Assembly (NCBI GenBank): GCA_028564705.1
Contig: JAPXFQ010001965.1
Location: 186,001-250,000, forward strand
Reading direction: 5' to 3'
DNA from: Apricaphanius iberus
Lineage: Eukaryota; Chordata; Actinopteri; Cyprinodontiformes; Aphaniidae
DNA length: 64,000 nucleotides
This document shows positions 35,846 through 45,475 of this stretch, in pieces. A program made the translations under genes and the position numbers. The first letter of the stretch is position 1, and each line of letters begins with the position of its first letter. A model generated the notes under the pieces. The model was not told the origin of the DNA, did no database searches, and saw nothing but the letters and a program-made list of their open reading frames with translations.

Positions 35846-37869
35846 ATAGCTGATTCATTTTTGATGACATTGTTGACTTTGTTTAATGATGTACAGTGGT
35901 ACATATATGACTTTAAAATATGTTGTTTCAAAGGAGTATTTCTTTCTGACTCTGCACTTTTACTTATTTAAAAAGAAGTTGCAAAAAAAAACAGATGCTG
36001 GAATATTTTTTGAAATGATCACTGTGCATTGGAGGAATTTTGTGCGTTTGCACTGCCATATGAGTTAAAAGCTCAATGACTAAAACCAGACAATCCAGAT
36101 GGATTTTTTTCTCCCTGAAAAGCAAGGTCTCAAGAAATGCTGCATAACTGCCAAGCGTGGTAGGTGGACATGCTTCATGGCATACACAATTATGTTCAAG
36201 ACGGTGAATGCTCACTGGCAATTTTAGAAACACATGTTTTCCTTGTTTTCATGTTGCTTCACTGCTGCAGAAAAATGCAAAAAAAAATAAGTAGTCTTCA
36301 GCATATCCATTATGCTCGAGTAGAGCATACATTGTCCGTTCATGCTCAACGTCTGTGACACGCTCGTAGCAGAATCAGCATCATGCCAGAGGAATTAGTT
36401 GTGTTCTGAGGATTATTCATTGTGAAACAGCTGTGTGTAATTACATCAGCATTGAAGTTTCTTTGCATGTGCAGCTGGTTATTTGAAATGATTGTATATA
36501 GTTAAAATCTTTTCCTGTACATGTCACTGACTTTTTAGGACAAAAATAGTTTTAATACAAACTCAAATGAGTATGAGCAAAAATATTCTTTATTTATTTT
36601 TGTTATAGTTTTTGTTCTTACTTTGGGGCAGCTGCATATACAATGTATATTTTGTCCACAAAAATGACAATGTGCAGATTATGATTCTATAAAAAGAAAT
36701 TCTATAAAAAAATGCCATGACCTCTCTGGGCCACATGATGGCAGTGTTTTATAAAGTTAAAGCATAAAATAAACTGTATTTGTTGTTTAAATGAAAATAG
36801 ATTATTGATTGAAGTTGTCAACTGAAAGATGAGAACAGGATGTTGAAAATATATAGATTATCCTCATCACAATTATGAATATTTAGTGGGGTTAAAACAA
36901 TCTGTTTCGGAAGATATGATTATAAATAATTGTCTCTTTACTTGCCGATTTAATATTTTTGACAGAGAACAATAAAAACATGTTTCCCTAGGCTCCGTAG
37001 GTTATCCCCAGCATAATAAAGGACCATTTCACAGCAGAGTGGACCTGGTTTCTACCATTTCCACATGAAAAATGACTTTTGTGACATCTGCCTAGTAATA
37101 TACATATCCTTTCAGTGATTTCCCTTATTGTTATCCCTTCTTATATGTGCTTGTCGAGGAATTGTTTATTCCACTTGTCAAAGCTATAATATATTAAATA
37201 TCAATATGAAAGATCAAGTAGAGCCCAATCCAATACTACTTCTGCCTATCAATGTAAGTAGAAAATCAAGTGAATCAAGAAGATTTTAAACCCTTTCTGC
37301 TATTTAGTTGAAATACTCACTGTGAAAATGCTGTTCACTTTGTGATAGGGCATCTTTTTCTTTTATGTTCAACACTTTCTGTCTACCTTGAGATTAGTTA
37401 ATTAAACTCTGAAAAACATGTCTCTGTACTTCAAGCATCTCCTTGCCAATCATCTGTTGTCCTATTATCCGGCTGCATCACTGCCATTCTTCACGCAGTC
37501 TTAGTCACCATCTGCCAAAATTGAAATAATGAAGCATCTTTACTACATTTGCCCATCAAACGATAGCAAAGTCCTTTGAGGGTTTGCTAATCTGCCTATG
37601 TTGATCTGTTTAGCGTTTAAAATATTATCATAATAGAGTATGCAAGCCTAAAAAAAGATTGTGAAGTTATTACTGTACTATTAAAAGTTGCGTAGTCTAA
37701 AGCATTTGTGTATTGCTAAGTGATAATTTTATTGCTGATAAATGTAATCCAAGAAATGGAACGTTTTTTCTTCTTTTTTTTAAAATAAAAAATACACAGA
37801 ATTATGTTTAAATATCATCCTGGGTGGGGCCATGAGCTGGTGTATTGCTGCCAAAAACTGATCTTTGCA
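35846..37869. other. AT-rich stretch, nothing recognised
   Basis: Frames at 35886 (plus), 35964 (minus) and 36164 (plus) overlap each other and have no domain. No exon or repeat family could be supported. Confidence 0.4.
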
Positions 37870-38105
37870 TTGACAAATTGAGTTTATATAGTGCTTTTCT
37901 AATCATATTGACTACGCAAAGCACTTTACGCTGGGGTCATATTCACCCATTTGCATTCAAAAACGCACACATATTCATACACATTTTTGTATGCAAATTT
38001 CCAGTTAAGTACATTGCTGAAGGGCACTTCTAAATGTGCCAGGGGGAAGCTGGAACTGAACTTACAACCATCTTCAAATACTTTACCTACTGAACCAAAG
38101 GGCCC
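37870..38105. repeat. dispersed fish repeat, TTTATATAGTGCTTTTCTAA family
   Basis: Reads TTATATAGTGCTTTTCTAAT, TGACTACGCAAAGCACTTTA, CATATTCACCCATTTGCATT, CACACATATTCATACACATT and CAGGGGGAAGCTGGAACTGA. This is a widespread fish repeat with the order 'gcgcttttctag ... cactcaaagcgctttaca ... attcacccattca'. A diverged second copy is at 43690-43925. Confidence 0.6.
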
Positions 38106-38533
38106 ACTCTTTTTCATACATTGCCACTGCACTACATAGATACAGTCCAACCAACTGTATGTACATTCTTTTTAATCTACCAGTTAGTACAACTAGTTTA
38201 GAGATTATATGTTTAACTGTGTCTATCTAGGGTAAGAAGCTGGTAAAAAGCTACTACTACAACTGAATTAGTCTTTACTACCATAACTTTGACTTGAAAA
38301 GTATTTCTGTGTTTTTTGTGGATCTGCTCTGTTGTTTCAAACCCCCCTTTGGTCACAACAGATGCCTGCAGACACAGAGACATGTTTTGCTGGAGGTTTC
38401 TTTCTGTTAAAAAGGAGTCGTTTGTCGTTTCTACTGTCACCAAATGATTTATCAGGATAAGGGATTTTTGCAAAGAATAAGGTTTGATGCAAGCAGAGCT
38501 CCAATAAGCTGGGCTTCCCTGAATATATATATA

Positions 38534-38606
38534 CAGGTGCTGGCCAGTAAATTAGAATTTCATCAAAAAGTTGAATTATTTCAATAATTCCATTCAAAAC
38601 GTGAAA
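38534..38606 (+). repeat. left terminal inverted repeat of the Tc1-like element
   Basis: 73 bp beginning CAGGTGCTGGCCAG and ending CAAAACGTGAAA; it pairs with 39998-40070 with one mismatch. Confidence 0.9.
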
Positions 38607-38826
38607 ATCACATAGTGATATATTTCAAGTGTTTATTCATTTTCATTTTTATTATTACAACTGACAGCTAATGAAAACACCAAATTCAGTATCTCAGAAA
38701 ATTAGAATATTCTGAAAAGGCTCAATATAGAAGACACCTGGTGCCACTGTAATCAGCTGATTAACTCAAAACACCTGCAAAGGCCTTTAAAAGGTCCCTC
38801 AGTCTTGTTCTGAAGGCTCCACAATC

Positions 38827-39770
38827 ATGGGGAAGACTTCTGACTTAACAGCTGTCCAAAAGACGACCATTGACACCTTGTACAAGGAGGGCAAGACACA
38901 AAAGGTGATTGCTAAAGAAGCTGGCTGTTCGCAGAGCTCTGTGTCCAAGCACATTAACAGACAGGCGAAGGGACGGAAAAAATGTGGTAGAAAAAAGTGT
39001 ACAAGCTCTAGGGATAACCGCACCCTGCAGAGAATTGTGACGACAAACCCATTCAAAAATGTGGGGGAGATCCACAAAGAGTGGACTGCAGCTGGAGTCA
39101 GCGCTTCAAGGACCACCACGAAGAGAGTCATGAAAGACATGGGATTCAGGTGTCGCATTCCGTGTGTCAAACCACTCTTGAACAAGAAACAGCGTAAGAA
39201 GCGTCTCGCCTGGGCCAAGGACAAAAAGGACTGGTCTGCTGCTGAGTGGTCCAAAGTTATGTTTTCTGATGAAAGCAATTTTTGCATTTCCTTTGGAAAT
39301 CAAGGAGCCAGAGTCTGGAGGAAGAGCGGAGAAGCACAGAATCCATGTTGCATGAGGTCCAGTGTAAAGTTTCCACCGTCAGTGAGGTCCAAGGTCAATG
39401 CAGCCGTCTACCAGGAAGTTTTAGAGCACTTCATGCTTCCTGCTGCTGACCAACTTTATGGGGATACAGACTTCACTTTTCAACACCTGCACACAGTGCC
39501 AAAACCACCAGTACCTGGTTCAAGGACCATGGTATCCCTGTCCTTGATTGGCCAGCAAACTCGCCTGACCTTAACCCCATAGAAAATCTATGGGGTATTG
39601 TGAAGCGGAAGATGCAATACGCTAGACCTTACAATGCAGAGGAGCTGAAGACGACTATCAGAGCAACCTGGGCTCTCATAACACCTGAGCAGTGCCACAG
39701 ACTGATCGAGTACATGCCACGCCGCATTACTGCAGTGATGGAGGCAAAAGGAGCCCCGACTAAGTATTGA
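38827..39770 (+). pseudogene. Tc1-like transposase, second catalytic Asp deleted
   Basis: The ATG at 38827 opens MGKTSDLTAVQKTTIDTLYK. The N-terminal half (residues 1-110) is the bipartite helix-turn-helix DNA-binding region with a basic GRKKCGRKK hook. The catalytic region starts with the first Asp motif MFSDESNF near residue 146. At 39484 a deletion of about 10 bp removes the QDxA part of the conserved FQQDLAPAH motif, and with it the second catalytic Asp, and shifts the frame. After it the protein resumes in another frame: PAHSAKTTSTWFKDHG, then WPANSPDLNPIENLWG with the third catalytic residue, ending GAPTKY and a stop at 39770. Apart from this lesion the length fits the roughly 340-residue Tc1 family. 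It cannot catalyse transposition; its ends could still be moved by an active relative. Confidence 0.85.
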
Positions 39771-39997
39771 GTGCTATACATGCACATTCTTTTCATGTTC
39801 ATTCTTTTCAGTTGGCCAACATTAAAAAAAAAACATATTTTTTTCATTGGCCTTTAAAATATTCTAATTTTTTGAGATACCAAATTTGGAGTTTTCATTA
39901 GTTGTCACTTATAAATATCAAAATTAAAAGAAATAAACATTGGAAATACATTGGAAATACATTGGTCTGTGTGCATTGCATGAATATAATGTACAAG

Positions 39998-40063
39998 TTT
40001 CACGTTTTGAATGGAATTATTGAAATAATTCAACTTTTTGATGATATTCTAATTTACTGGCCA

Positions 40064-40070
<7 letters not shown>
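39998..40070 (-). repeat. right terminal inverted repeat of the Tc1-like element
   Basis: Inverse of 38534-38606 with a single difference (T versus A at position 27 of the repeat). Confidence 0.9.

Positions 40071-40116
<46 letters not shown>
40071..40116. repeat. (TG)n(TA)n microsatellite
   Basis: About 11 TG units followed by about 10 TA units, directly abutting the right end of the Tc1-like element. Confidence 0.9.
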
Positions 40117-40683
40117 AATAATTTGCACAATAGACTAAATTTGACTGTGCTGTATAATAGCTGGAATCAAAATGGAATGCATATAATTAAATTTGCATCA
40201 GTCAATATGACTGGATTGAGTTGTTTATATATTTCTGTAAACAAATTTGATTTGTTTGTCTTGTAAATTGCTTTCAGATGGCATTGTAAATTTGGCCCAA
40301 ATGACAACTAGATTGAATTGATTTAAATATAATTATACAAACATGGGGGTGTAATGAAGTTTATTTAGAGTTGTTAAGTGGTAAAATATCATCTTACTTT
40401 AAATTTGTTTTATGGCTTTATCCTTTTTTGGTTACAGTTTCCAGTGATGAAAAATCGATTTTACCGGCTTTTGATATTTGCGACCATACATTGTGTATAA
40501 GACCAATCAACATAAAGTTTTCCAGCAATACATTATTTTAACAGTACCTAGCAAATATATTTAACCTCCCTGACCTTATTCAAATGTAGACACGGACTAT
40601 GTGTATATGTAAAATGCAGAACAATTTGATGTATTGCAATGGATGTTTTTGTGACAGACGGACAGGAAATAGCAATAAATGTA

Positions 40684-41386
40684 CCCGTTTTGTCCCGAAT
40701 ATAGGATGAGTTAATTTTTTCCCGTTGAAAATAATGTAAAAATGTGGGGTCGTCTTATAATCAGGGTCTAACAATTGACGCATGCTGACATCCTGGGGTT
40801 GTTACACGACCCCAACAGCAGATGGCGCCGGATTCCCGTAACCCCAGTGACCTTATTGTGGCTGGTATCATCAAAGGGAAAAGAAAAATGGAGGGGCGTA
40901 GTCAGGAGCAGAGTGGATGTGGATCAAAAAAGGGGGCAAATTAACAAACAATTGAGGCAGAGTTATGATGCTAACTTTTAGATGATGGTGGTCAATGCAG
41001 CAGAGGTGTCAGGCAGCCATATCTAATACATTTGATGGCACTGAGGATGACGTTCTGTGTGAGGAGACAGGAGCACAGCGAGGTAGAGTACGTCTGTGAG
41101 TAAGAGCCTCATGCAGACTTTTGATGTGGCTTTGGATTTGACATGTAATGAGCAAAGTTCTGACAGTTTGTGGGCTCATCTTCTTGTTATGATGGGGGTG
41201 GGGGGTGGTATGCGTTGCAGGTCAATGCGATTGCATCAACAGGCAAATATTTAAGTGGTCTGTCATTGTTATTTGTGACTTTCTTAAAATTTCAATGAAA
41301 AATACTTTCTTTAAAAATTAATTTAGTCTTTTTCTAAGGATTAATTTTTAGAAAGGGGCGGTTGTCCTATATTCGTGACAATACAG
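40684..41386 (+). mobile_element. Tigger/pogo-like DNA transposon relic
   Basis: TA at 40682-40683 and 41387-41388 flank the element. Termini are CCCGTTTTGTCCCGAATATA and, reverse complemented, CTGTATTGTCACGAATATAG, followed by matching 'ggatgag/ggacaac'. Inside is GTGGGGTCGTCTTATAATCA, a familiar phrase from this fish family. At 0.7 kb it retains only a fragment of coding sequence. Confidence 0.75.
40866..41020 (+). pseudogene. Tigger/pogo transposase N-terminal DNA-binding fragment
   Basis: The frame reads KGKEKWRGVVRSRVDVDQ, later LRQSYDANF, a stop, then MMVVNAAEVSGSH. Family members have RRSYDANFKxxVVxxAE followed by AARKF at this point, the psq/CENP-B type helix-turn-helix that binds the transposon ends. 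A Lys codon has become TAG, and no catalytic core follows. Recognition rests on these two short matches. Confidence 0.6.
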
Positions 41387-41576
41387 TAATAGAACGAACA
41401 CTACGTTTTCAACAAAGATAACTAAGAAGAGTGGCATGCACATATGTAATCGGATTAGTAAATAGAGTCCATCTTTAATGTCATATTAAATACAGCATTT
41501 CTTAGACCTTAGAAATTTGATACAGAACAAACAAATCTGTTGTTCATCGATGTTGTGAGGAATATACAGGAATATA

Positions 41577-42351
41577 CAGTCCCGATCAAAAGTTTAAGAC
41601 CACTGTAAAAAGGGCAGCAACAAAAAAAAAAACACATTTTGCATTGTTGGATCGTAATGAGTTTCCAAGTGGAGCTTCAACATGCAAGAAAAAGAAATGG
41701 GAGTGAGACAAAATCATTTTTTAGCGTGCAGTTTATTGAAAAAAAAAAACTTAAAGTGAAACAGGCTGCTTTACAGCTGCTAAAAAAGTGTATGTCCACA
41801 TGCCAAATTTGAACAAAAATTATGATTCGTTGTCATTTTCTGTCAGTTAGTCACACTATCATGATGCGCTCTTGCAGCATGCCATCGCTGCTGAGGAAGG
41901 ATACAGTTAGACAGTCATTTGGAGTTCCTTAAATTATCCTGGGGTTTTGGATCAAAAGTCAACTGAAAGACCCAAAAAATGTACATAGTGATCCAGAAGA
42001 TCCACCTGGCTGTCCGCCAAGACAGAGAGCGATAATCAACCCAAGTTAAGGCCGGTACTGGTTATAACCATCAGACGTGCTGTCTGAGACTGAAGGGCTT
42101 CAAAGCAACAACAATAACAGCGGGTTTTTAGGGAGGTGCGGTACTGAAATTTTGATCAGCTGTTCAACAGTCTTTTTCAGTAAAAAAAATAAAAAAAAAT
42201 ATATAAATTCCATAAATTGTCTCACTCCAATTTCTTCTTGTGTCATACGGAGGCTCTAGCTGGAACCTTGTTAAGAGCCAAACATGAAACATTTCTCCTT
42301 TTTTTTTTTTCTGCTATTTTTCAAGTGCTCTCAAACTTTTAATCGGGACTG
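41577..42351 (+). mobile_element. Tc1-like relic, CAGTCCCGATCAAAAGTTT family
   Basis: TA flanks both ends (41575-41576, 42352-42353). The left end CAGTCCCGATCAAAAGTTTA is the inverse of the right end, AAACTTTTAATCGGGACTG, with one difference. The interior reads in fragments QHAIAAEEGYS / DTVRQSFGVP-like and SDPEDPPGCPP, then LSETEGLQS, which look like a decayed N-terminal paired HTH of a Tc1 transposase. Under 0.8 kb, so internally deleted. Confidence 0.7.
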
Positions 42352-42353
42352 TA

Positions 42354-43121
42354 TTGGGACTGGGACTGTTATGAAAAGCCATTTAGGTTGTCTAAGATTT
42401 AGAAAGCACATCTTATTGTAAGAAAATCAAAGAACCAAAATGAGTTTTTTTTTCAAGGATTTTTTCAGAGCATGTATATATTTAGCTTTTATTTAGTTAA
42501 CGGCTGAGAGCTTACAGTGGTCATACTAATGGAAATTTTAAGACTGAGTATGAGAAACTCCAAGTTGCTTCCATTAAAGCTTCAGAAGAACTCTTTGATG
42601 TTTTTAGACTCTGTCTGTCCATATAAGACATAAACAGAACTCATGCAGCATATATGAAATGTGGTGAATTTTTATTTATATATATTTTTTTAAACATAGT
42701 TATTTGTTTTGTCTATATTTTACCAACAGAAGAAAGGATATATAATACACATAAAACTGTTGCTTATAAAGTTTTCATTTAGAATATTTTTACGAGTATA
42801 GTATTATTTATGTGATTTTGTGATTAGACGTGGTCTACACCCCTTCAAACGAGCTCTAAGAAAATAAAAACCTACAGGTGTAAAGCGGTCTGCGTGCATT
42901 AAAATCTCCTTTTCAGCTTACCCCCTCATACTGCGATGAAATTATTTTTTTACTGGCAGCTTTTTATATAGACAGATCTTTTTCTTCCGGGTTGATCATC
43001 TACACTATCGGTCCCCCTTATTTTCAATAATTCCGAAAGGGCGCATGCAAGTGTTCGTGTGTAGTGATCCACGCCATCATCCATTTATTCTACGTCTCAG
43101 TTCTCACCGGTTAATTTGAAA
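42354..43121. other. AT-rich stretch, nothing recognised
   Basis: No coding frame of note. The last 200 bases (42900-43120) are less AT-rich and could be the leader of the small frame at 43122. Confidence 0.35.
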
Positions 43122-43232
43122 ATGGCTGTGAGTCACAAGAGAAAAGGTGTCTTTGAAGTGTATGAGAAGAAGAGAAAGCTCTCAGAAGAAAGACACAAGA
43201 CCAGAATATTTTTAGAAGTTTCTCTCCAATGA
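43122..43232 (+). pseudogene. 36-codon fragment resembling a basic N-terminus of a repeated fish protein
   Basis: Reads MAVSHKRKGVFEVYEKKRKL then SEERHKTRIFLEVSLQ and a stop. The lysine/arginine-rich SxKRK...VxxKKRKLxExRxxTRIxL pattern resembles the start of a protein found next to DNA transposons and in many unplaced fish gene models, where it continues with a WRxLR segment. Here it stops early, so it is a fragment at best. Its function is unknown. Confidence 0.35.
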
Positions 43233-43689
43233 TGGCATGCGCTGAAAACACAGGTTGGGCTCCCAACTGATGCCTTCATTCCCAAGTTTCTACGTGACAA
43301 GTAGAGTAAAATTTGGCATGGTATTTGGAGACATGCATGTCAGATTACAGCTAGAACAAATTATCTACGTCTATAGTATAACTTTCCAGGGCAGATTCAT
43401 TGATGTGCACGCACATTTTTGTTCAAAAAGTGGAGAGGTCAGTTCTTTCCTGAAATTCAGAAAATTTTAATATGGTTAGATTTGTTCAAATGGGCAAAAC
43501 AAGACAGTGATTTCAGTTTTATTTTTAGGTTAATTTAAAAAAAGAATTTATGCCCATACATACACCAAACAAGTCAGGTATTCAAGAATATGTTCCTTAA
43601 CCCGATTTTCAGGGTACATATTGGTAATGTTTTATTTCATTGGGTATCTGAAACAAAGTGTGATCAAATATCCCATGCCAAGGCATTAA

Positions 43690-43925
43690 ACTGTAAATGT
43701 CTTGGACTTATAAAAAACAGTTTTCTAGTCATACTGACCACTCAAAATACTTTACACTGGACCCATATTTACAAACAGATTTATATACCAATACAGAGCT
43801 TAGTAGGCAACTTGGGGTAAGGTGCCTTGCCCAGGTGTACATCAACATATGACAGGACAAAGGTGGAATTGAACCTACAGTCACCATTGACAGAACACAT
43901 ACTCTGCCTACTGAGCAATAGCCGC
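43690..43925. repeat. dispersed fish repeat, diverged second copy
   Basis: Shares the order of the 37870 copy: ACAGTTTTCTAGTCATACTG, CCACTCAAAATACTTTACAC, then GGGTAAGGTGCCTTGCCCAG, GTGGAATTGAACCTACAGTC and CTGAGCAATAGCCGCC. The second half is the familiar 'agggtgccttgcccaagga ... ggattgaacc ... ctgagccacagccgcc' sequence, here better preserved than in the first copy. Confidence 0.6.
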
Positions 43926-43941
43926 CCCAACTTTAACAATA

Positions 43942-44599
43942 CTGTAATTTTTGGACTATAAGCTGTTCATTTTTTCACACATACTGGACCCTGCGGCCTA
44001 TGCAATGATTTGGCTGATTTAAAGATTTTTACTGGCTAACGGCCAACAGGGGGCACTATATCAGAAAGCGCAAAAGTTCAACAAACATGGGAAAAGATTA
44101 TGTGCCGAAGAAGACACTACTGGCAGTTTTTGCGCACACACCCTAATCATGGAAAACATGTAAAGAATTGCATATCATGGAGCTAGAGAGCAAGAGCAAG
44201 TAGAGCAATTTTAACGAATAGAGCAAGTTTAACGCAATCGAGTTGGCCATTAAAGAAGGAAATAGAGCTACTGCACCTAAGGTTGACGTGAGAAAAAGAT
44301 GAAGATAGTGACCAATTACTTTTCTGGCAGGCTAAGGTATAATTTACTGTTGTGTTGTGATGAACAGCTGTGACAATGCACTGCCAATTATTAGGCTGAG
44401 CTTGGAAAAAAAGCAAGTCTTAAAACAAAAATAAATCTTCTGTGTATTGTCTTTTTTTTGGATAAATGTATCCTGTTGAAACATGAGAATGTGTGGCGTA
44501 TTTTCAGGTGTGGACTTTATAAGTAAAAAATGTATTTTCTTTTAAGATTTAGCTGCTGCGGCTTATATTTAGGTTTGCTCAACAGTCCAAAAAGAATGG
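43942..44599. mobile_element. Tigger-type MITE, TTTTTGGACTATAAGC family
   Basis: TA at 43940-43941 and 44600-44601. Left end CTGTAATTTTTGGACTATAA. Right end, reverse complemented, CCATTCTTTTTGGACTGTTG then ATATAAGCCGCAGCAG. The pairing of 'ggactataagccgc' with 'gcggcttatatttagg' is diagnostic of a common fish TA-duplicating MITE. There is no usable transposase frame. Confidence 0.7.
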
Positions 44600-44817
44600 T
44601 AGTTGGTTTGAAATGCAAGTGCTGACTGCAATAGATAAATAAATAAATATATATAAAAAAAGACTTCTGCAGGTGACTATTATAAGAAAAAAGCAAGTCA
44701 TGAATCAAATATATTTTTAAAGCATGTCTTGCAGTAACTGAAAGTTTAACTGGTTCACTAAAATGCAAAGGAGCAGAGAGAGTCTACAGTGTTTATATTA
44801 GGGGCTAATTTGCTTAC

Positions 44818-45055
44818 CTTCAGTATAGATAGCTGTCTTGTGAATTGACATGTGTGACAGCAGCTTTCCTGGTTTTGACACCAAAAGTCTGCAGTGCTTT
44901 CAGACCAAAGAGTTTGGGGGGCTTACTGGGGTTAATGGGCGGTGGCGAGCTCCCCGGATGACTACACACAGTTAAGGGCTTCTTCTCTGGTTGTTTTCTC
45001 AGCACATAATGTAACAGAGCGATGATGTAACCATAAAACTGACAAGCGTTCATCT
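44818..45055 (-). CDS. candidate host exon, unknown protein
   Basis: On the minus strand a good acceptor (TTATTTGTATTTGCAG) precedes AG-ATG, and a good donor (CTGAAG|GTAAGC) follows at 44818. Only one of the three frames is open across the exon: MNACQFYGYIIALLHYVLRK, then EKKPLTVCSHPGSSPPPINP, SKPPKLFGLKALQTFGVKTR and a TGA four bases before the donor. It has a hydrophobic helix (residues 6-18), a proline-rich linker and a basic segment. The codon mix is more GC-rich than the surroundings. A stop just before a donor is unusual for a coding exon, so it could be an alternative 3' exon or a noncoding exon with a chance frame. No domain is recognised. Confidence 0.35.
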
Positions 45056-45359
45056 CTGCAAATACAAATAATATGCCATATAATTTGTATCATATCATGA
45101 GCAAGAGCAAGTTTTTTTTTATATCATCATGCAATGATAAAAAAAGATACAGCAGGTGAAAGGAACAGGATTATGGTAATTTGCACATTATCGTACGTGA
45201 ATAAATAAGCATTGAATAAAAATTGTTTGCCTCAGCCCTTCAGTTCAGTAATGTGTTTACTTAAATTAAACTGTATTTCACTGGGTTTTTCATGCTATTC
45301 ATGTAATAAACACATGAAGGTAGCTTCAGCAGTCATCCACCCGCAACACATAACTTCTT

Positions 45360-45465
45360 CCATCCATCCATCCATCACCAGGGAGGTGTGTAGAAGACAT
45401 CCTCACCAGATCCACAAGCCACCTCAGCTGGCTCCTATCACTGTGGACGAGCTGCAGCTCTACTT
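45360..45465 (-). pseudogene. LINE reverse-transcriptase C-terminal fragment with (GATG)n tail
   Basis: The minus-strand frame reads VELQLVHSDRSQLRWLVDLV followed by RMSSTHLPG, matching the conserved IERSQLRWFGHLVRMPPGRLPG segment near the end of some fish LINE proteins. It then runs into a GATG tetranucleotide repeat. It is truncated on both sides. Confidence 0.65.
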
Positions 45466-45475
45466 GTATTCATAA

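Larger units (their letters stand above)
38534..40070 (+). mobile_element. Tc1-like DNA transposon, structurally complete
   Basis: Bounded by 73-bp terminal inverted repeats that differ at one position, starting CAGGTGCTGGCCAGTAAATT. A second inner repeat (AAAATTAGAATATT within about 38665-38720 and its inverse within 39840-39925) gives an IR/DR arrangement like that of Sleeping Beauty-type elements, with two transposase sites per end. TA precedes the left end. The right end abuts a TG repeat instead of TA, probably because the flanking microsatellite changed. One transposase gene fills the interior. Confidence 0.85.

Noticed and set aside
38799..39303. Minus-strand frames over the Tc1-like transposase
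   Set aside because: Antisense shadows of the real transposase at 38827-39770.
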